This document shows, piece by piece, positions 1-11,645 of a DNA stretch of 64,000 bases. Numbering within the stretch: position 1 is the stretch's first letter; each line of letters starts with the position of its first letter. The stretch is from Chaunax sp. Z400 (taxonomy: Eukaryota; Chordata; Actinopteri; Lophiiformes; Chaunacidae). A program made the position numbers and the translations under genes. The stretch is taken from NCBI GenBank assembly GCA_037577475.1, contig CM075184.1, positions 30,835,094-30,899,093 on the forward strand, read 5' to 3'. The notes beneath the pieces were generated by a model. It ran no database searches. It worked only from the letters and a program-made list of their open reading frames with translations, and was not told the DNA's origin.

Positions 1-2880
1 GACTCTGCTCTGCCTTCTCATTTACATCCCGCTGAAACTTCACTGCGACCTTTCCTGCCCTCTGGTTACCCCCCCCCCCAAATGATGGGTTCCAGCATCT
101 CTGTTTTCTTTGCTACTTTTGTGTTTTCAAGTAGTAGGAGACGGCCTGATTTCTAGTTGTTTTCCATATTTATTGTTTTATTTAGTTTCTCATTTTAATG
201 CCCCCATCAAAGAGGGAATATAGGGCTCGACCGTCCTTCCATCCGTCTGTCCCGTATGTAGTGGGGTATGGTCTATCCACATCTCCTCAAAAATTCAATC
301 AGAATTCAATGACATTTCTCACATGCTTTGTAGGGGTCCTAAAGGTTTGCATCCCCAAACTGGTTTCTTTAATTTGTTTATTTTCACTTTTTTTTTTTTA
401 CCACAACTTGGGCATTTTTTTCATGTCATCTTGCTCACATTCACCTAATACAGGTGTTGTGGTCCATCCACATCAGCACAAATCAAATTTTTCCAGCTGT
501 GAGTGCATCTGTGTCCTTGAACACAAATTTTTTAGTTTCTTTTTTGAATACTGATCGGAGGAGAGAATGTTGGGCGCCTCTTTCCGTCCCCTTCTTTATT
601 TTCTGCTTCCCTTGTGTTGATCCCCTCCATATGAACACTTGTGCCACCCTCCTCTCTTAAAACTTCTCTCTCCCTCCCCTCAAATTTTCCTCAGGCTGGT
701 CTATAAGCTGGAGGGTTAGTTTCATTTGTGGAGCTGCAAAACAGGCCTCCCCCCCCCCCCACCTCAGGGACCAGAACACAGGCACAGCTGGAGCTCTCTA
801 GAAAAGCTCCTCGAAGTAATGACAGGACACTGATTCCTTGAAGGTCCACACACACTCGTGCACATACATGCACATGGGCTTTATCACATCGGTTTACACA
901 TGTGGATGGACACAAGTAGATTGAGCACATGATCAGCATCAAACGCTCAAGATCACTGAGCGTGCCAACAAACCCACTCTGTCCTTCATAGTTTGTATAG
1001 ATGGTATTATTTATGCTATACGTATTACTGAACACTGACAAAGGCTGTTGACTTGTTTGATTATAAAAGCCGTTAACCTGAAGTGTTTTTAGACACCAGG
1101 AAGTGGCTTTGCAGAATTAGAATAATAAACAGAATGATAATCATGATAAAACTGTCATGCAACTGTAACATGTTGAACGGACAGACAGCGCAGATGTTGC
1201 TGCTGGGAAATTATTTTCATAGCGCATTTTATGATCGACATTTAAATGAAAACCTTGGGATTTAAAAATTATTTTTTTCCCCTATCTTTTTGGGTGCAAA
1301 CCGACTAAAACAAGTGAAATTGGTCCAGTTTAGTCAGACCATTAAACAAACAACAGCAAAACAAAGTAATCCTATGGGGGAAGGAATGCACATTAATGCA
1401 AACCACTTGTTTTCACCACTTACAGGCTCATAATGTTATTCAGTGTCTGTCAACATGGAAAGGATCCCACAAAGAAACACCTGTGTTTGTTTACTTCAAT
1501 AACTGTAAAGAAACTCTCTGTAGTCTCAGTTTCAGTAGAAACCGACTGATTTCAATCATTTTAGTCCTTCAAAGTCGTATGAATGTTGTTTGTTGATCAT
1601 TCACAGGTGTCTTTGTTAGGGATTAAAGTCATGAATACACACGTTGATCTGCACAAAGGCATGATGTTTGTGAAGATGGGTGAACAAGTTGAACGTGTTT
1701 CCTCCTTTAGCGACTTTTTGTGCCCACATTTCTTACAAACTATGTATGCGTCCTCATGGAAAAATTCAAAAAAAAGTTCCACGCTGTTGATTGTACTTTC
1801 TTTTTCCAAGTGATATCCGTCTCCCTTCTCTCTGCCATTTTCTCTGCTGCATGCGTGTGTGGTGCCCATTGCATAGTCTGACAGGCAGTCGAGGCGTAAT
1901 GGAGATGCACGTATTAGATTCTCCCTTCGTTTTTTTAAAAAGTAAACCAAATTTCCATGGTATGATAACCTTCAACGTTATACCATGAAACCGATAACCA
2001 TCCTCACATTATCAATAAATTTGAATGACTTCCTATTGGGGAAAACACTGATCAACATGTTAGACATGAGCGCCATGATATGAGTGTCTCTCTCGGTTTC
2101 AGAAATAGTGGAGTGTGTTTAACGTTTATACAATGTAGTGGCATTATCTACCAATACTTTAATAACCAGCACAGCTCTTAAACTGCAGTATCTAACCTGG
2201 ACCAACTTGTTAGCTTCCTTCAATAATCCATGCAGCCAAGGAGTGGTGCAGTCATGCACTGCATTTCTATGCGACATCCACTATCTTAGGTGCTCACCTT
2301 GAAAACTGTGGTGATTTACAGATCATATGAGCTGCTGGCTCGAAGCTGTGTGTGAAGCATCATCCATGTTTGAGAATTTCTGAAACCTACAGTATTCACA
2401 GAATACAGAACCAACATTTTGCCTCATAACTGATCATCAAGTGGTTTTTAGAATTAGCTTTTGTGAGCCATCCTGTGACTATACATTTTGAGATAAAGCA
2501 GTGTTATTATTTGCATGCCAGCAAGCATGTTCAGCAAGGACACGATTTGGTGTGATGCCATCTCTGCTATTTAAGGATGGAGAGGTCCTTGCGCCTGTGC
2601 TTGACATCACTTGACTCCAAATGTTCAGTGGAAAAGATTTCATTTGAGATCATCATTCTCTCCCAGAAAAGGTAATTGTTCGATTCAGGTGAGGGGGAGC
2701 ATCTGCCCCAAGTGGAGTTCATGTATCTCAGGGTCTTGGCTTATTAGGCGTTATACCCTTTTGGAAACTGTTATGGATACCATTCAATTTTGTTCAATTT
2801 TATACGATGAATTTATCGAGGTTATCAGGTCCCATTGTAGATTTCTGTCTCATTGGGTTTCTTTATCTTGTCTGTGTTGA

Positions 2881-2977
2881 AAGTGATGAGCCGGGATGCT
2901 CTTGTAAAAGAGATTTTAAATCTCAGTGGGACTTTTTCCTGGTTAAATAAAGGTCAAATAAAAATAAATAAATAAAG
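2881..2977 (+). mobile_element. 3' tail of a non-LTR retrotransposon (L2/Rex-like)
   Basis: The segment reads GAGATTTTAAATCTCAGTGG (a short dyad around TTTAAA), then CCTGGTTAAATAAAGGTCAAAT and an AAATAAATAAATAAA tail. This layout, with an AATAAA inside the tail and a simple A-rich terminus, is typical of the 3' end of teleost L2/Rex-like LINEs. No reverse-transcriptase coding sequence was recognised upstream, so it is a 5'-truncated insertion. Family assignment is from memory. Confidence 0.55.
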
Positions 2978-4043
2978 CAACAGCATAAATAATATATGTG
3001 TGCATTAGCCAATTTCGTATGATGTGAAGAGAGAAGCATGACACATAAAAACACACACAGCTTTAGTAATCTTATAATTCACTCCATAACTCTCACTTAA
3101 TATATCAAAAAATTGCAGAGACCCTCTAATAAGTTGTATCTAAAAAAAAAAGCTCTGGAAGTCCAAAAAAATGTCGACCACTAGATTATGTGTTATGGAG
3201 ATGTTAGAATCTTTGGTGCAGGTTGTTCCTGTAATCTTTTGAGTTCATCTTTTCATCGCTTCAGTCTTTTATATAAAAATCAAGCAAAATATTAAAGCTG
3301 TTCAGTTAATTAGCCTGTTGTTAACTGTGCGCTAGGCCGTTTTTTTTCAAAGTGAAAAATAATGATTTGTATCAGTCCAAGAGTGCAGCTGTTTAGCTCA
3401 AAGAAATGTGGCTCCATGGCTCTTAAGTCTCTTAAACTTTCTCTGAAATATTAATGTCCCTGAAAGATCTTATTTTTTTAGCAAGTGGAAGCCTGTTTGT
3501 GTTTTTTCTTTAACCTTGTGACATTGCTACATATATCGGCACTGTAATTATAAGGCTAACAGGGCTGCCTCCATCCATATCAAAGCTTGAGCGGGCGAGA
3601 AGTATATGTATTGTTCAGCTGATTTAAATAATTGGTGTGGTTTATTTAAAAGGGTGCCACAGAAAAATGATGGTAATGGAATAATTAAAAGGAGAGTTGG
3701 GAAAAGATAGTAACCCTGCCAAAGACTGTCCTCTCTTTTGTTATGACTTCAGATGAGTTTCGCCCAAGGAAACTAAATTAGCCTTCTCCTACTAAAAGAG
3801 ATGGTCAATGTTGTTTGCACACATGAAGGAGCATAGCTAGTAAAGTCACTCTGGAATTTGCAGTGAGACTGTGAAACAAATTAACTTTTTTTTGTTATGA
3901 GTCCTATTTATGGGAGTTAATTGCACATACTAATCCAGACGGAATGTGAGTGTGAGTACAGTAGGTGTGTGTGTGTAAGAGCAGAGGTACTAAATGAAAG
4001 CTGTGTGTTATCCTCAGTTGGCATGTTTTTTAATGAGTTGTTG

Positions 4044-4148
<105 letters not shown>

Positions 4149-4401
4149 TGGTGACGTAATCACCTTTGCTGTTGTTTCCTTCAAAAAGGCAATTCATGGA
4201 GGCAAAGGGAGTGATGATAAAACAATCATAAAGCTTATATTAAAAACTCCCAGATGATAAAGTGGAGGATTGGATGGAATCAATGTTGCAAATGAGAAAT
4301 CCGGTTTTTAATTTTGAGAAGCAAAAGTATTAACTGTTCCTGTGAGAATGACGTGTCCAGTTGTTATCAATTTTACACAGAGGAGTTTCATCTTTTCCTA
4401 A

Positions 4402-4404
<3 letters not shown>

Positions 4405-4479
<75 letters not shown>
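4405..4479 (+). repeat. (TG)37 microsatellite abutting a splice acceptor
   Basis: A pure TG run of about 75 bases ends 9 bases before the acceptor AG at 4489-4490. Only TATTCTTCGCAG separates repeat and exon, so the repeat takes the place of most of the polypyrimidine tract. On the transcript this is a long UG tract, the kind bound by TDP-43 and CELF proteins. Its length is likely to vary between individuals. Confidence 0.97.
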
Positions 4480-4481
<2 letters not shown>

Positions 4482-4490
4482 TCTTCGCAG

Positions 4491-4621
4491 CCAAGAAGTT
4501 TGGAGTCACAGAGGTCCCTATGGAGGCAGTGACATTCATCTCGCATGCCACGCAGTCACGACTTCGTACTGTGCTAGAAAAAGTTTCTATTATCGCACAG
4601 CACCGATTGGACTCCTGTAAG
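4491..4621 (+). CDS. taf4: taf4 exon encoding part of the histone fold (partial gene)
   Basis: TAF4 is a core TFIID subunit. It forms a histone-fold heterodimer with TAF12 and helps RNA polymerase II pre-initiation complexes assemble in the nucleus. This 131-nt exon starts in a split codon (phase 1; its first two bases CC complete a codon, giving Ala if the missing base is G) and encodes 43 full residues. They include KKFGVTEVPMEAVTFISHAT and VLEKVSIIAQHR. The [FI]SHATQxRL and [LV]EK...AQ pattern is the conserved TAF4-family histone-fold helix. The acceptor is TTCGCAG after a TG microsatellite, and the donor is AAG|GTAGGA. IIAQHR resembles TAF4B (which has AIAQHR as remembered), whereas later exons resemble TAF4 more. 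Exon identity is secure; the paralogue (taf4, taf4a or taf4b) is not. Confidence 0.93.
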
Positions 4622-5995
4622 GTAGGACGGATGCAAAGACACACACTCATACACGCACTGCAAAGAGGAGGTGTCGAGAGTAGGCAACAAATTAACATTC
4701 TATTAAGAAGAACGAGCTAAGGCAACACAAGAATATTATACAGAGGTATACAGTATATATGAGAGATATTTTTTGTCAATATCACACACACATAAGTATA
4801 AATGAATGAATTGCCCATAGCGGGTGGATGGTTGTTTGTCTCTAAATGTGTCGTCCAATGTCAGCTGGGATAACCTCCATCAACAATTTTATAGCTATTA
4901 AATTTTGGAAGCAACATCACCAACGTTAAACACATTGATGTGGAAAAAAAAGCCATCATACATATTTTTTTTTGTGCAAAATCTGTTGATGCATTGCCAC
5001 ATTATTAATAGCCGGCATGTGGCATGTATCTGACCAGCCCTTCACATAAATGGGCAGATCATATGAAGGGGAAATATACACTAAGTACTGGATAAAAAAC
5101 GCTTGAGTTGGCAAAGAAACTTCATCAGGACAGTGAAGCACACAAACTTGGCTTGCTTAGAAGCTCCAGCATTCCCACACAGACACACAGTAGCTTGCAC
5201 ACAAATACACTTTTATCTGTCTCACTCATAAACCCAGACAAAAATGCAGGTGTGCCACTAACATAAACACATAAAAGTTAGTATAATAAATCTTTTTTAG
5301 CCTTGGGTTGATAAATAGAGCTCAGACTTTACAGTCAGCTAAAACTTGGGCTATGAAAGAACCTGTAAGTCCTCGTTTGCGTACACCTGGGTACTTTTCT
5401 CGTCATTGGTGACTTCGTCTCGCATTGCCCTTGAATGTAACCATACAAAACCACATTTAATTGGTATACATTAAAGCACAAATCCATCCCAACTACAAAC
5501 CTAAATCTTGGCGTTGTTGGGAGAACTGAGGGGAAACTTTGAAAATGTGTTTTTCCTGACACCACAAATGGAGGAAGAGGAGGGGGGGTGAGGAAGAGCA
5601 TTGCTACAGCTGTCCCCATCTTGTTTTGTGATTCTTTTTCTTCTATTCATTCGTTCTTTTCCTTTTTTGTGGTTTTGTAAATGAGGTGTGTCTGAGAGAG
5701 GCACGAAGCTCTTGTGAAGCCACTCTGTTGACATCAGCGGAAAAAAAAGAAGAAAAAAAGAAAAAAGAAAAAAACCCCTGTAAAGACCAAAAGACAAAGC
5801 GGCCTTAAAGAGCAACCGGGCCTCAGCAGCAGCAGCAGGAGCTACGGCAAGAGTGCAGGCTCAGCGCTCAAACAAAGAGGGGGGGAGGCTGGATGAGAGG
5901 GGGGAGTGTAGGGGTGCTGGCGAGGAGTCTTCTCTGATGTGTCTTTGTGCTCTGTGCCACCCAGCGTCTCTCATCCACTCATAGACACCCACACA

Positions 5996-6063
<68 letters not shown>

Positions 6064-7383
6064 GAGAGCGATGGAAACGTTAGTGATATAGAAATTAAGT
6101 AGAAGAGGAGAACAGAGCTGCATTGGAGGCACACAGACTGTAAATAGAAAAAGTTTGTGTGTTCAGTTCTGTTTCAGATGAGCTCAAAGTGTCTAAAAGT
6201 TGGTTTTTAACTAAATGTGTACTTCTTAATTAAGGTATTTTTTTAATTACTCATCAGAGGGGCATGCCTGGCTTATCTATTTTGATCTTTAGTCATAATA
6301 TTTGAATGGTCATGCAGTCCATTATGCTTTATGTGTGCAGTGGCTACAGGATACAGAGACCACTATTACAGTCACTTCATACAATCAATCACACCTGGAC
6401 AAAGTGTTTTATTAATTTGGTCTGTGAGAAATGTATTTACATTTTATTCAAGTCTTCAAGAGCTAGAAAAAAACAAGCAAGTAAAACACATTAAAAAAAC
6501 ACAGAAAGCCCATATTTTAATGTGCAATATTTTAATGTCCTATTATTACTCCCAGCTGAGGACAGATATGCACAAACACATCCTGTCAGACTTTCTTTTT
6601 GGCAGTTTTCTCTCCACCTGTCCAGCTGTCTCATGTTGTGTCTTCTTTTAGCTGCGGCGCCTGATTTTTTTTGGCACGACCTGCTTACGTACATCCACTG
6701 TGGAATAGTGCTGAAACTAGTGATTGAATAAACTGCCTTATTCACTGAATAGACAGAAAAGTTCTCTTCAAGCAAAGTGGCCAAAAGAAACTGCTGGGTC
6801 CATCCAGTTAATCTTAGGATTTACTGCTTTGAATTGTTCTATAGCATTTTAATGAGTATTTCTTTGGTTTTGGTTTTGCACTGTTGGCCACACAGAAGAA
6901 AGCATTTGATGCTGTCTAACAGAATTTACTTCACCATTTGTTTGAGGCTTACCATTATAACATCATTCTACAAAGAACCGATGATTAATCTGCTGCTCTG
7001 CATGATTTACTTATGTTGTGCGACCCCCACAATGTACGACAATCTGTAACAAAAGTGGTCTCAACTACACAATTTGTCAGGAGATTAGTGGAGAGGATGA
7101 CTCATCTTGCTATACTTTGCCTCTCACTTAATTCCCTGTCATTGATGTCAGACAAATATTTTACTACCATTATCTGTGCTTTGGGTGAAATAGATGTTCT
7201 GGTAATTTAATTACAGTAGATGATGTATTATTTTTTAAGGTAATTTAGTCTGTATTGATCAACCGCACTGACGTCCTGAAATTTGTGCCCAAAGTCTCAT
7301 CAGCAGCCGCTGAATGGGACTTTTAGTTTTTTTTTTCCCCAACTGTTGCCGTCGCAGTGATTTTCTCTCAATCTCCTTGTCAG
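4622..7383 (+). other. taf4: taf4 intron between histone-fold and linker exons
   Basis: This 2.76 kb intron runs from donor GTAGGA to acceptor CTCCTTGTCAG, which has a good pyrimidine tract. It contains a (CA)n tract at 6001-6059 and a purine-rich A/G stretch at about 5741-5776. No further exon, RNA gene or complete mobile element was recognised. Confidence 0.85.
6001..6059 (+). repeat. (AC)29 microsatellite
   Basis: A pure AC run follows an imperfect ACCCACACACACCC lead-in from about 5987. In the taf4 transcript this is a CA-repeat, the opposite sense from the UG tracts next to the flanking exons. Confidence 0.97.
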
Positions 7384-7509
7384 GATGATGAGTGTTATGA
7401 GCAGTCTGCAGACGTTCGCTCTCAGCTCCGCTTCTTCGAGCAGCTGGAGAGAATTGAGAAGCAGAGGAAGGACGAGCAGGAGAGAGAGATCCTGTTGAAA
7501 GCCGCTAAA
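7384..7509 (+). CDS. taf4: taf4 exon encoding charged helical linker
   Basis: This 126-nt, phase 0-0 exon encodes 42 residues, from DDECYEQSADVRSQLRFFEQ through IEKQRKDEQEREILLKAAK. The FFEQL..IEKQRKDEQEREIL block is a strongly conserved part of TAF4-family C-terminal regions and joins the histone-fold helices to the downstream basic region. It is rich in Glu, Lys, Arg and Gln and should be helical. The acceptor is CTTGTCAG|GAT and the donor is AAA|GTAAGT, a consensus match. A GT repeat begins 31 bases after the donor. RSQL and LLKAAK recall TAF4B, while DVR and the FFEQL...DEQEREIL run recall TAF4. Skipping this exon would not shift the frame. Confidence 0.95.
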
Positions 7510-7540
7510 GTAAGTTATTGTCACCTCACCATCTTACTCT

Positions 7541-7564
7541 GTGTGTGTGTGTGTGTGTGTGTGT
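7541..7564 (+). repeat. (GT)12 microsatellite just inside a 5' splice site
   Basis: A 24-base GT run starts 31 bases downstream of the exon-intron junction at 7509/7510. In the transcript this is a UG repeat next to a donor site. Confidence 0.95.
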
Positions 7565-10500
7565 CAGAGAGTTGTTATGTTTTTTGTTTTTGTGTACGAC
7601 TGTGGTATGTTGTGTGAATGTTGCTCCTGCGCAGGCCCTGACAGATGAATTAGAGTGTGACACCAGTGGATGAAGTGACCTCCCTGTGTCCTCCCAGGCT
7701 CCTGCCCCCAGGGCTCCTCTGTCCTGGCTTTTTCTCCTCGGACACAGCGAGAATGGGGAACCATGTACAATACGCAACGCACCATGCACCATGCAACCAA
7801 CACACGCTCACCCCCCCCTGTGTACACGCTGCAAAACATCTCTCTGTCACAAGCTTTGACAGCTCAGGTGAAACAGAGCATCAGTTTACAGAAGAGTCCT
7901 GATTTCTTTTCTGAACATCTGATGCGTCGCATTTTTTCCCAACAACAAATATTTGTTTGGCATGAAGTGCCTGAGCGATCATGGACAGAGATAGTTGCTT
8001 CGTTTTAACAGAAATTTAGAGGAAGATGCGCTGCTTGATTTTGAGGTGGTCTTTAGAAACAGCACAAATAAACGCAATAACCTTGTTCTGGCAAAATGTT
8101 GCAAAAACCTATATAAAATTGCAGATATCATAAATTAGAACTTCAAACCAAGACATTATTTATTTTCCCCAAAACACATATTTAACTTTAGTATGTTGAC
8201 TAGCTGGTGTACGAGGCTAGAGTGGGTTTAAAAAGTTTGGAAATTTGTCTTAGTCCCCCTGTTCAAAAAGGATTCAACAACAAATACCACAACAAACTCT
8301 CTAAACATATTTAGCACTAATGGAAAGTTATGTAATAAGTCATGTATGGATTATATCCCAGAATATTCCTTCAGGAAGAAGTGTATTGAATGTGGAATAT
8401 TGAATTGTCTTTTGAAACATGCTATAGATTGTTGCAGGGTGTAGGTGACACTTTTGTTTGGTTACATCACAGCTCATGACACAATGAAGCATGTAGAACA
8501 GGAATTAGTGCACAAACTTTGCAAGAAAGCGTTTAAACTGCTTATCTCCAACAGGATCCTTCCATTGTTACCTGCCCACAGTTCTGATCTCAGCCCTGCG
8601 CCTCTACTTTTGTTTATCAGTGGAAAAAAAAAACAGAAGGTCTTTAAATTTGGAAAGATCACTGCTGAACAAAAAAAAAGAGAATCTTTTGCAAATGAAA
8701 TTGCCTCGCGGTGCAACATTAGGAGAAAGCTAGGTTAATTTAATTAATTTTGAATGGAGCCAATGTCCCACAGTAAAGATTCTCATTGAAGCACACCTCA
8801 CCGTCTTAATTGCATTATTACGCTCCGATCCTGCCATGCAGGATATTAGAAAATCCTCTAGTTGATGAAGACTGGCCACCAAACCTCATGACCTGTCTGC
8901 TTTTTCTTCTAAGAGAGACCAGATAGCCTCACTCCTTGTAAAAAAAAAAAAAAAGAAAAGAAAAGAGAAAAGACATTAACTCAGCAGGAAAACAACATTG
9001 TGAAGTGTGTTGTTAAAAAACTGTGACGCTTTTATATCCTCTCTCAGTGCCCAGTTCTACATGGTTGAACAGTGTAATCTTTTTTACTGTGAACACTTCT
9101 CTTTATTAACAGGATTAGTGAAGAATTTCTTGTTGGAAGGGCTTACCTTGAGTCTATTTGCATCGCAATCGTTGAGTAGTTTGACTTCACCTCAGGGCCA
9201 TGTCTATGACTTTTTGGCCCTTGTTGCCATGGCATTTAAGTTCAAGGAGAAGTTTGGAAAATGTCTTTTTGCCTAATAACTGTACAATATATTACATCAT
9301 CACACTGCCTATTTAACCATGTATGCGATATCTTTTTCTGTGTTATTGTACAGACACAAGCATATTTATCATGTCTGTTTTATCATAACAGCGAAAATCC
9401 ATTAAAGTAGCTTTGTTTCATTTGATCTTTTTCTTTTCTGTTTCCATTTAACTGCCCAAATCCTAAACGTCATGTTTTGGCAAGAGACCAAACACTTTTA
9501 TTTGTACACTCAGTTTAAATCCAGGGAGATATCCTGCAGTGAATATATCATAAATCAGAATTTCATAAAGTTATGCAGCCAGGCGACATATTGCAGAAGC
9601 AGCTTGTCTCACTTTTACTCAGCATACAGCGTTTTTCACTCTCATGTCTAAAAACAGTTGTAAAGGAGATTCGTGAGGATATTCGTGTCTTTCATTTTCA
9701 GTCATCTGTAAAGCAAATGAGAAAAGCCCCTTAGTTAAACACGTCTACCAGTGATTACTACAAGAGGAGCGACTGCAATACAAGTTTCACCTGCTGGACT
9801 GGATATTTGGGAGAATATGTTGAAGGAATATTCAATATAAAGTTAACTTCACTCTTTCCACACACAACCCACAGCCAAATAAAACAAGTACAACCCTCTG
9901 GGGGTTTAAGAAGTAAAAGCAGACAAAACTAGACAAGGTGAAAAGAAAAATCAACACACACTATCACCAAATATCTCCTGCAATATCATCACGTCATAAA
10001 TTGATCATGTAGCGTAGAAGACTACAGTATTGGAGTATTGAGTGTCTATTATTAAAGTGCATTCGCTGCACTCTGATAGCTTAACAAAGCTTGTCAGCGT
10101 CTACTGCCCAGTCTTCCTCTCCCCTCTGTTCTCTCCTGTAAGTGGGAAAATCAGGGCAGCTGACAGAGGAGATGTAAAGCATGCCAGTGGCACCGCTGCC
10201 CTTTGTAAACAGTCCATCTGTACCAACCCCTCCCACTCCTCCGCCACCCACCCACCCACCTCCCTCGCTGCCCGCCTACCTCTCTCCTCCTCATAGCGCC
10301 CGCTAATTTGACCTCTTGAATAAGAAACCCACGAAAATAATCCCCTCCACCCCTGTCTTCCCTCCTCCTTCCTTCCTTCCACAACAAGCCCTCCCCCTCC
10401 TCTACGCCGCCCATTTAAAATATGACTCAAGTCTTGAGGGACGCTCTGGCCAACCGGAGGGTAAACACATTAGTCTTAGATAGCGATAGTTGAGATAGCA

Positions 10501-11120
10501 ACCAGTATGTGAACTGCCTGATATATTTAAAGCCAATTAGCAGGAAGGCTAGAGGGAGCAGCTCTCCGTCCATAAGGCAGAGAGGATGAGGGGAGGAGAG
10601 GGAGACAGGGAGGTAGAGTGTTGAGGCAGGACCAGCACTCACTCTGACTGATAGTGTATTGGGAGGAGAAATTAAGTGTAAAACCAAAGCTACTGTGTGG
10701 TGCGCAGAGCATACTGTAAAAATATATTCAAGTTTGCATATTGTTTTATCCTTGAAATTGTCTTCATACAGGCCTACATAAACTGTGTCTTTAATAAAAG
10801 GAAGGTATTAAACCACATATACGACTGATGCTCTAAAATATTTGCCAAAAGGAAAATATTGGATGATAAGGGGAAAAGTGTTTTCTTATGGACCTGAACT
10901 AATTCTGTTTAATCCAGCAAAAAATATAACTACTCTGATTATATCCAGATCCATGACCTAAGAACACTCAGTGTGTGTGTAGAACCATAATCTGCCCGTA
11001 CTGCCTGCAGTGTCCAGACGTACATGTACATTTGGCTGCGTGGTGAAGGATTCCCAGGGACAAGTACATTCACCCAGATCTTGGCTGCTGATTAAAATAG
11101 AAGTGCTGTGTTGTTAGGCC

Positions 11121-11124
<4 letters not shown>

Positions 11125-11199
<75 letters not shown>
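11125..11199 (+). repeat. (AC)37 microsatellite
   Basis: A pure AC run of 75 bases is followed 38 bases later by a TG-rich run on the same strand. The two can pair with each other in the transcript. Confidence 0.97.
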
Positions 11200-11200
<1 letters not shown>

Positions 11201-11236
11201 CCACTGCCACTGATACTCCCTAGCATCCTTTGGCCT

Positions 11237-11290
11237 GTGTGTGTGCGTGTGTGTTTGTGTGTGTGTGTGTGTGTGTGCGACTGTGTGTGT
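11237..11290 (+). repeat. interrupted (TG)n microsatellite
   Basis: A TG run is interrupted by TGCG, TGTTTG and TGCGAC. It lies 299 bases before the taf4 exon at 11589 and is complementary to the AC tract just upstream. Confidence 0.93.
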
Positions 11291-11588
11291 ATGCTGGCTC
11301 GTGCAGAATTCTTAATAACCTCTTTTGATTAGAATCCCCCTCCAGCGGCTTATTTAGGGCTGGATTTGGAGCGGGTTTAAAGGCCACCGCCCCCCCGGGG
11401 TGGGGGGGGGGGCTCCATTGCACTTCTCTGAATTCAAATACGATGTCCTTGACACCTCTGTATCCTGTTCCCATTTTGCACTATTTTTGCTGCTGCAGCA
11501 GCAACAGATGAGTAGAGAGGGGGTTTTTGGGGGTGGTCTCCTTAAACCAGCTGTTAACCTGTGTTCCCCCCCCCCTTTAACTCCACAG

Positions 11589-11645
11589 AGTCGCTCCAGG
11601 CAAGAGGACCCAGAGCAAGCTCGACTGAAACAGAAAGCTAAGGAG
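11589..11645 (+). CDS. taf4: taf4 57-nt micro-exon, basic-acidic linker
   Basis: This short phase 0-0 exon encodes 19 residues, SRSRQEDPEQARLKQKAKE. In TAF4-family proteins this segment directly follows the REIL..AAK linker and precedes the QQQELAQMRQRDANL segment; both neighbours are encoded by adjacent exons here. The acceptor is unusual, with a run of ten C residues (11566-11575) then TTTAACTCCACAG. The donor is GAG|GTAAGC. The exon is small enough that a flanking RNA structure or splicing enhancer may be needed for its inclusion. Its length is a multiple of three, so skipping preserves the frame. Confidence 0.93.

Larger units (their letters stand above)
7510..11588 (+). other. taf4: taf4 intron between linker exons
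   Basis: This 4.08 kb intron is bounded by donor GTAAGT and an acceptor with a C10 tract followed by TTTAACTCCACAG. It contains a short GT repeat near the donor, a possible trace of a mariner-like transposase at 8445-8738, and a facing CA/TG microsatellite pair at 11125-11290. The rest looks like unique AT-rich intron. Confidence 0.85.

Noticed and set aside
198..1041. Frames of 68-118 codons at the left end
   Set aside because: Low-complexity, Phe/Ser-rich intron translations without splice sites in the taf4 phase; not the preceding taf4 exon.
4330..4720. Open frames on both strands around the first taf4 exon
   Set aside because: The minus-strand frame is the antisense of the TG repeat. 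The + strand 119-codon frame only contains the real exon between repeat and intron; the true limits are the splice sites.
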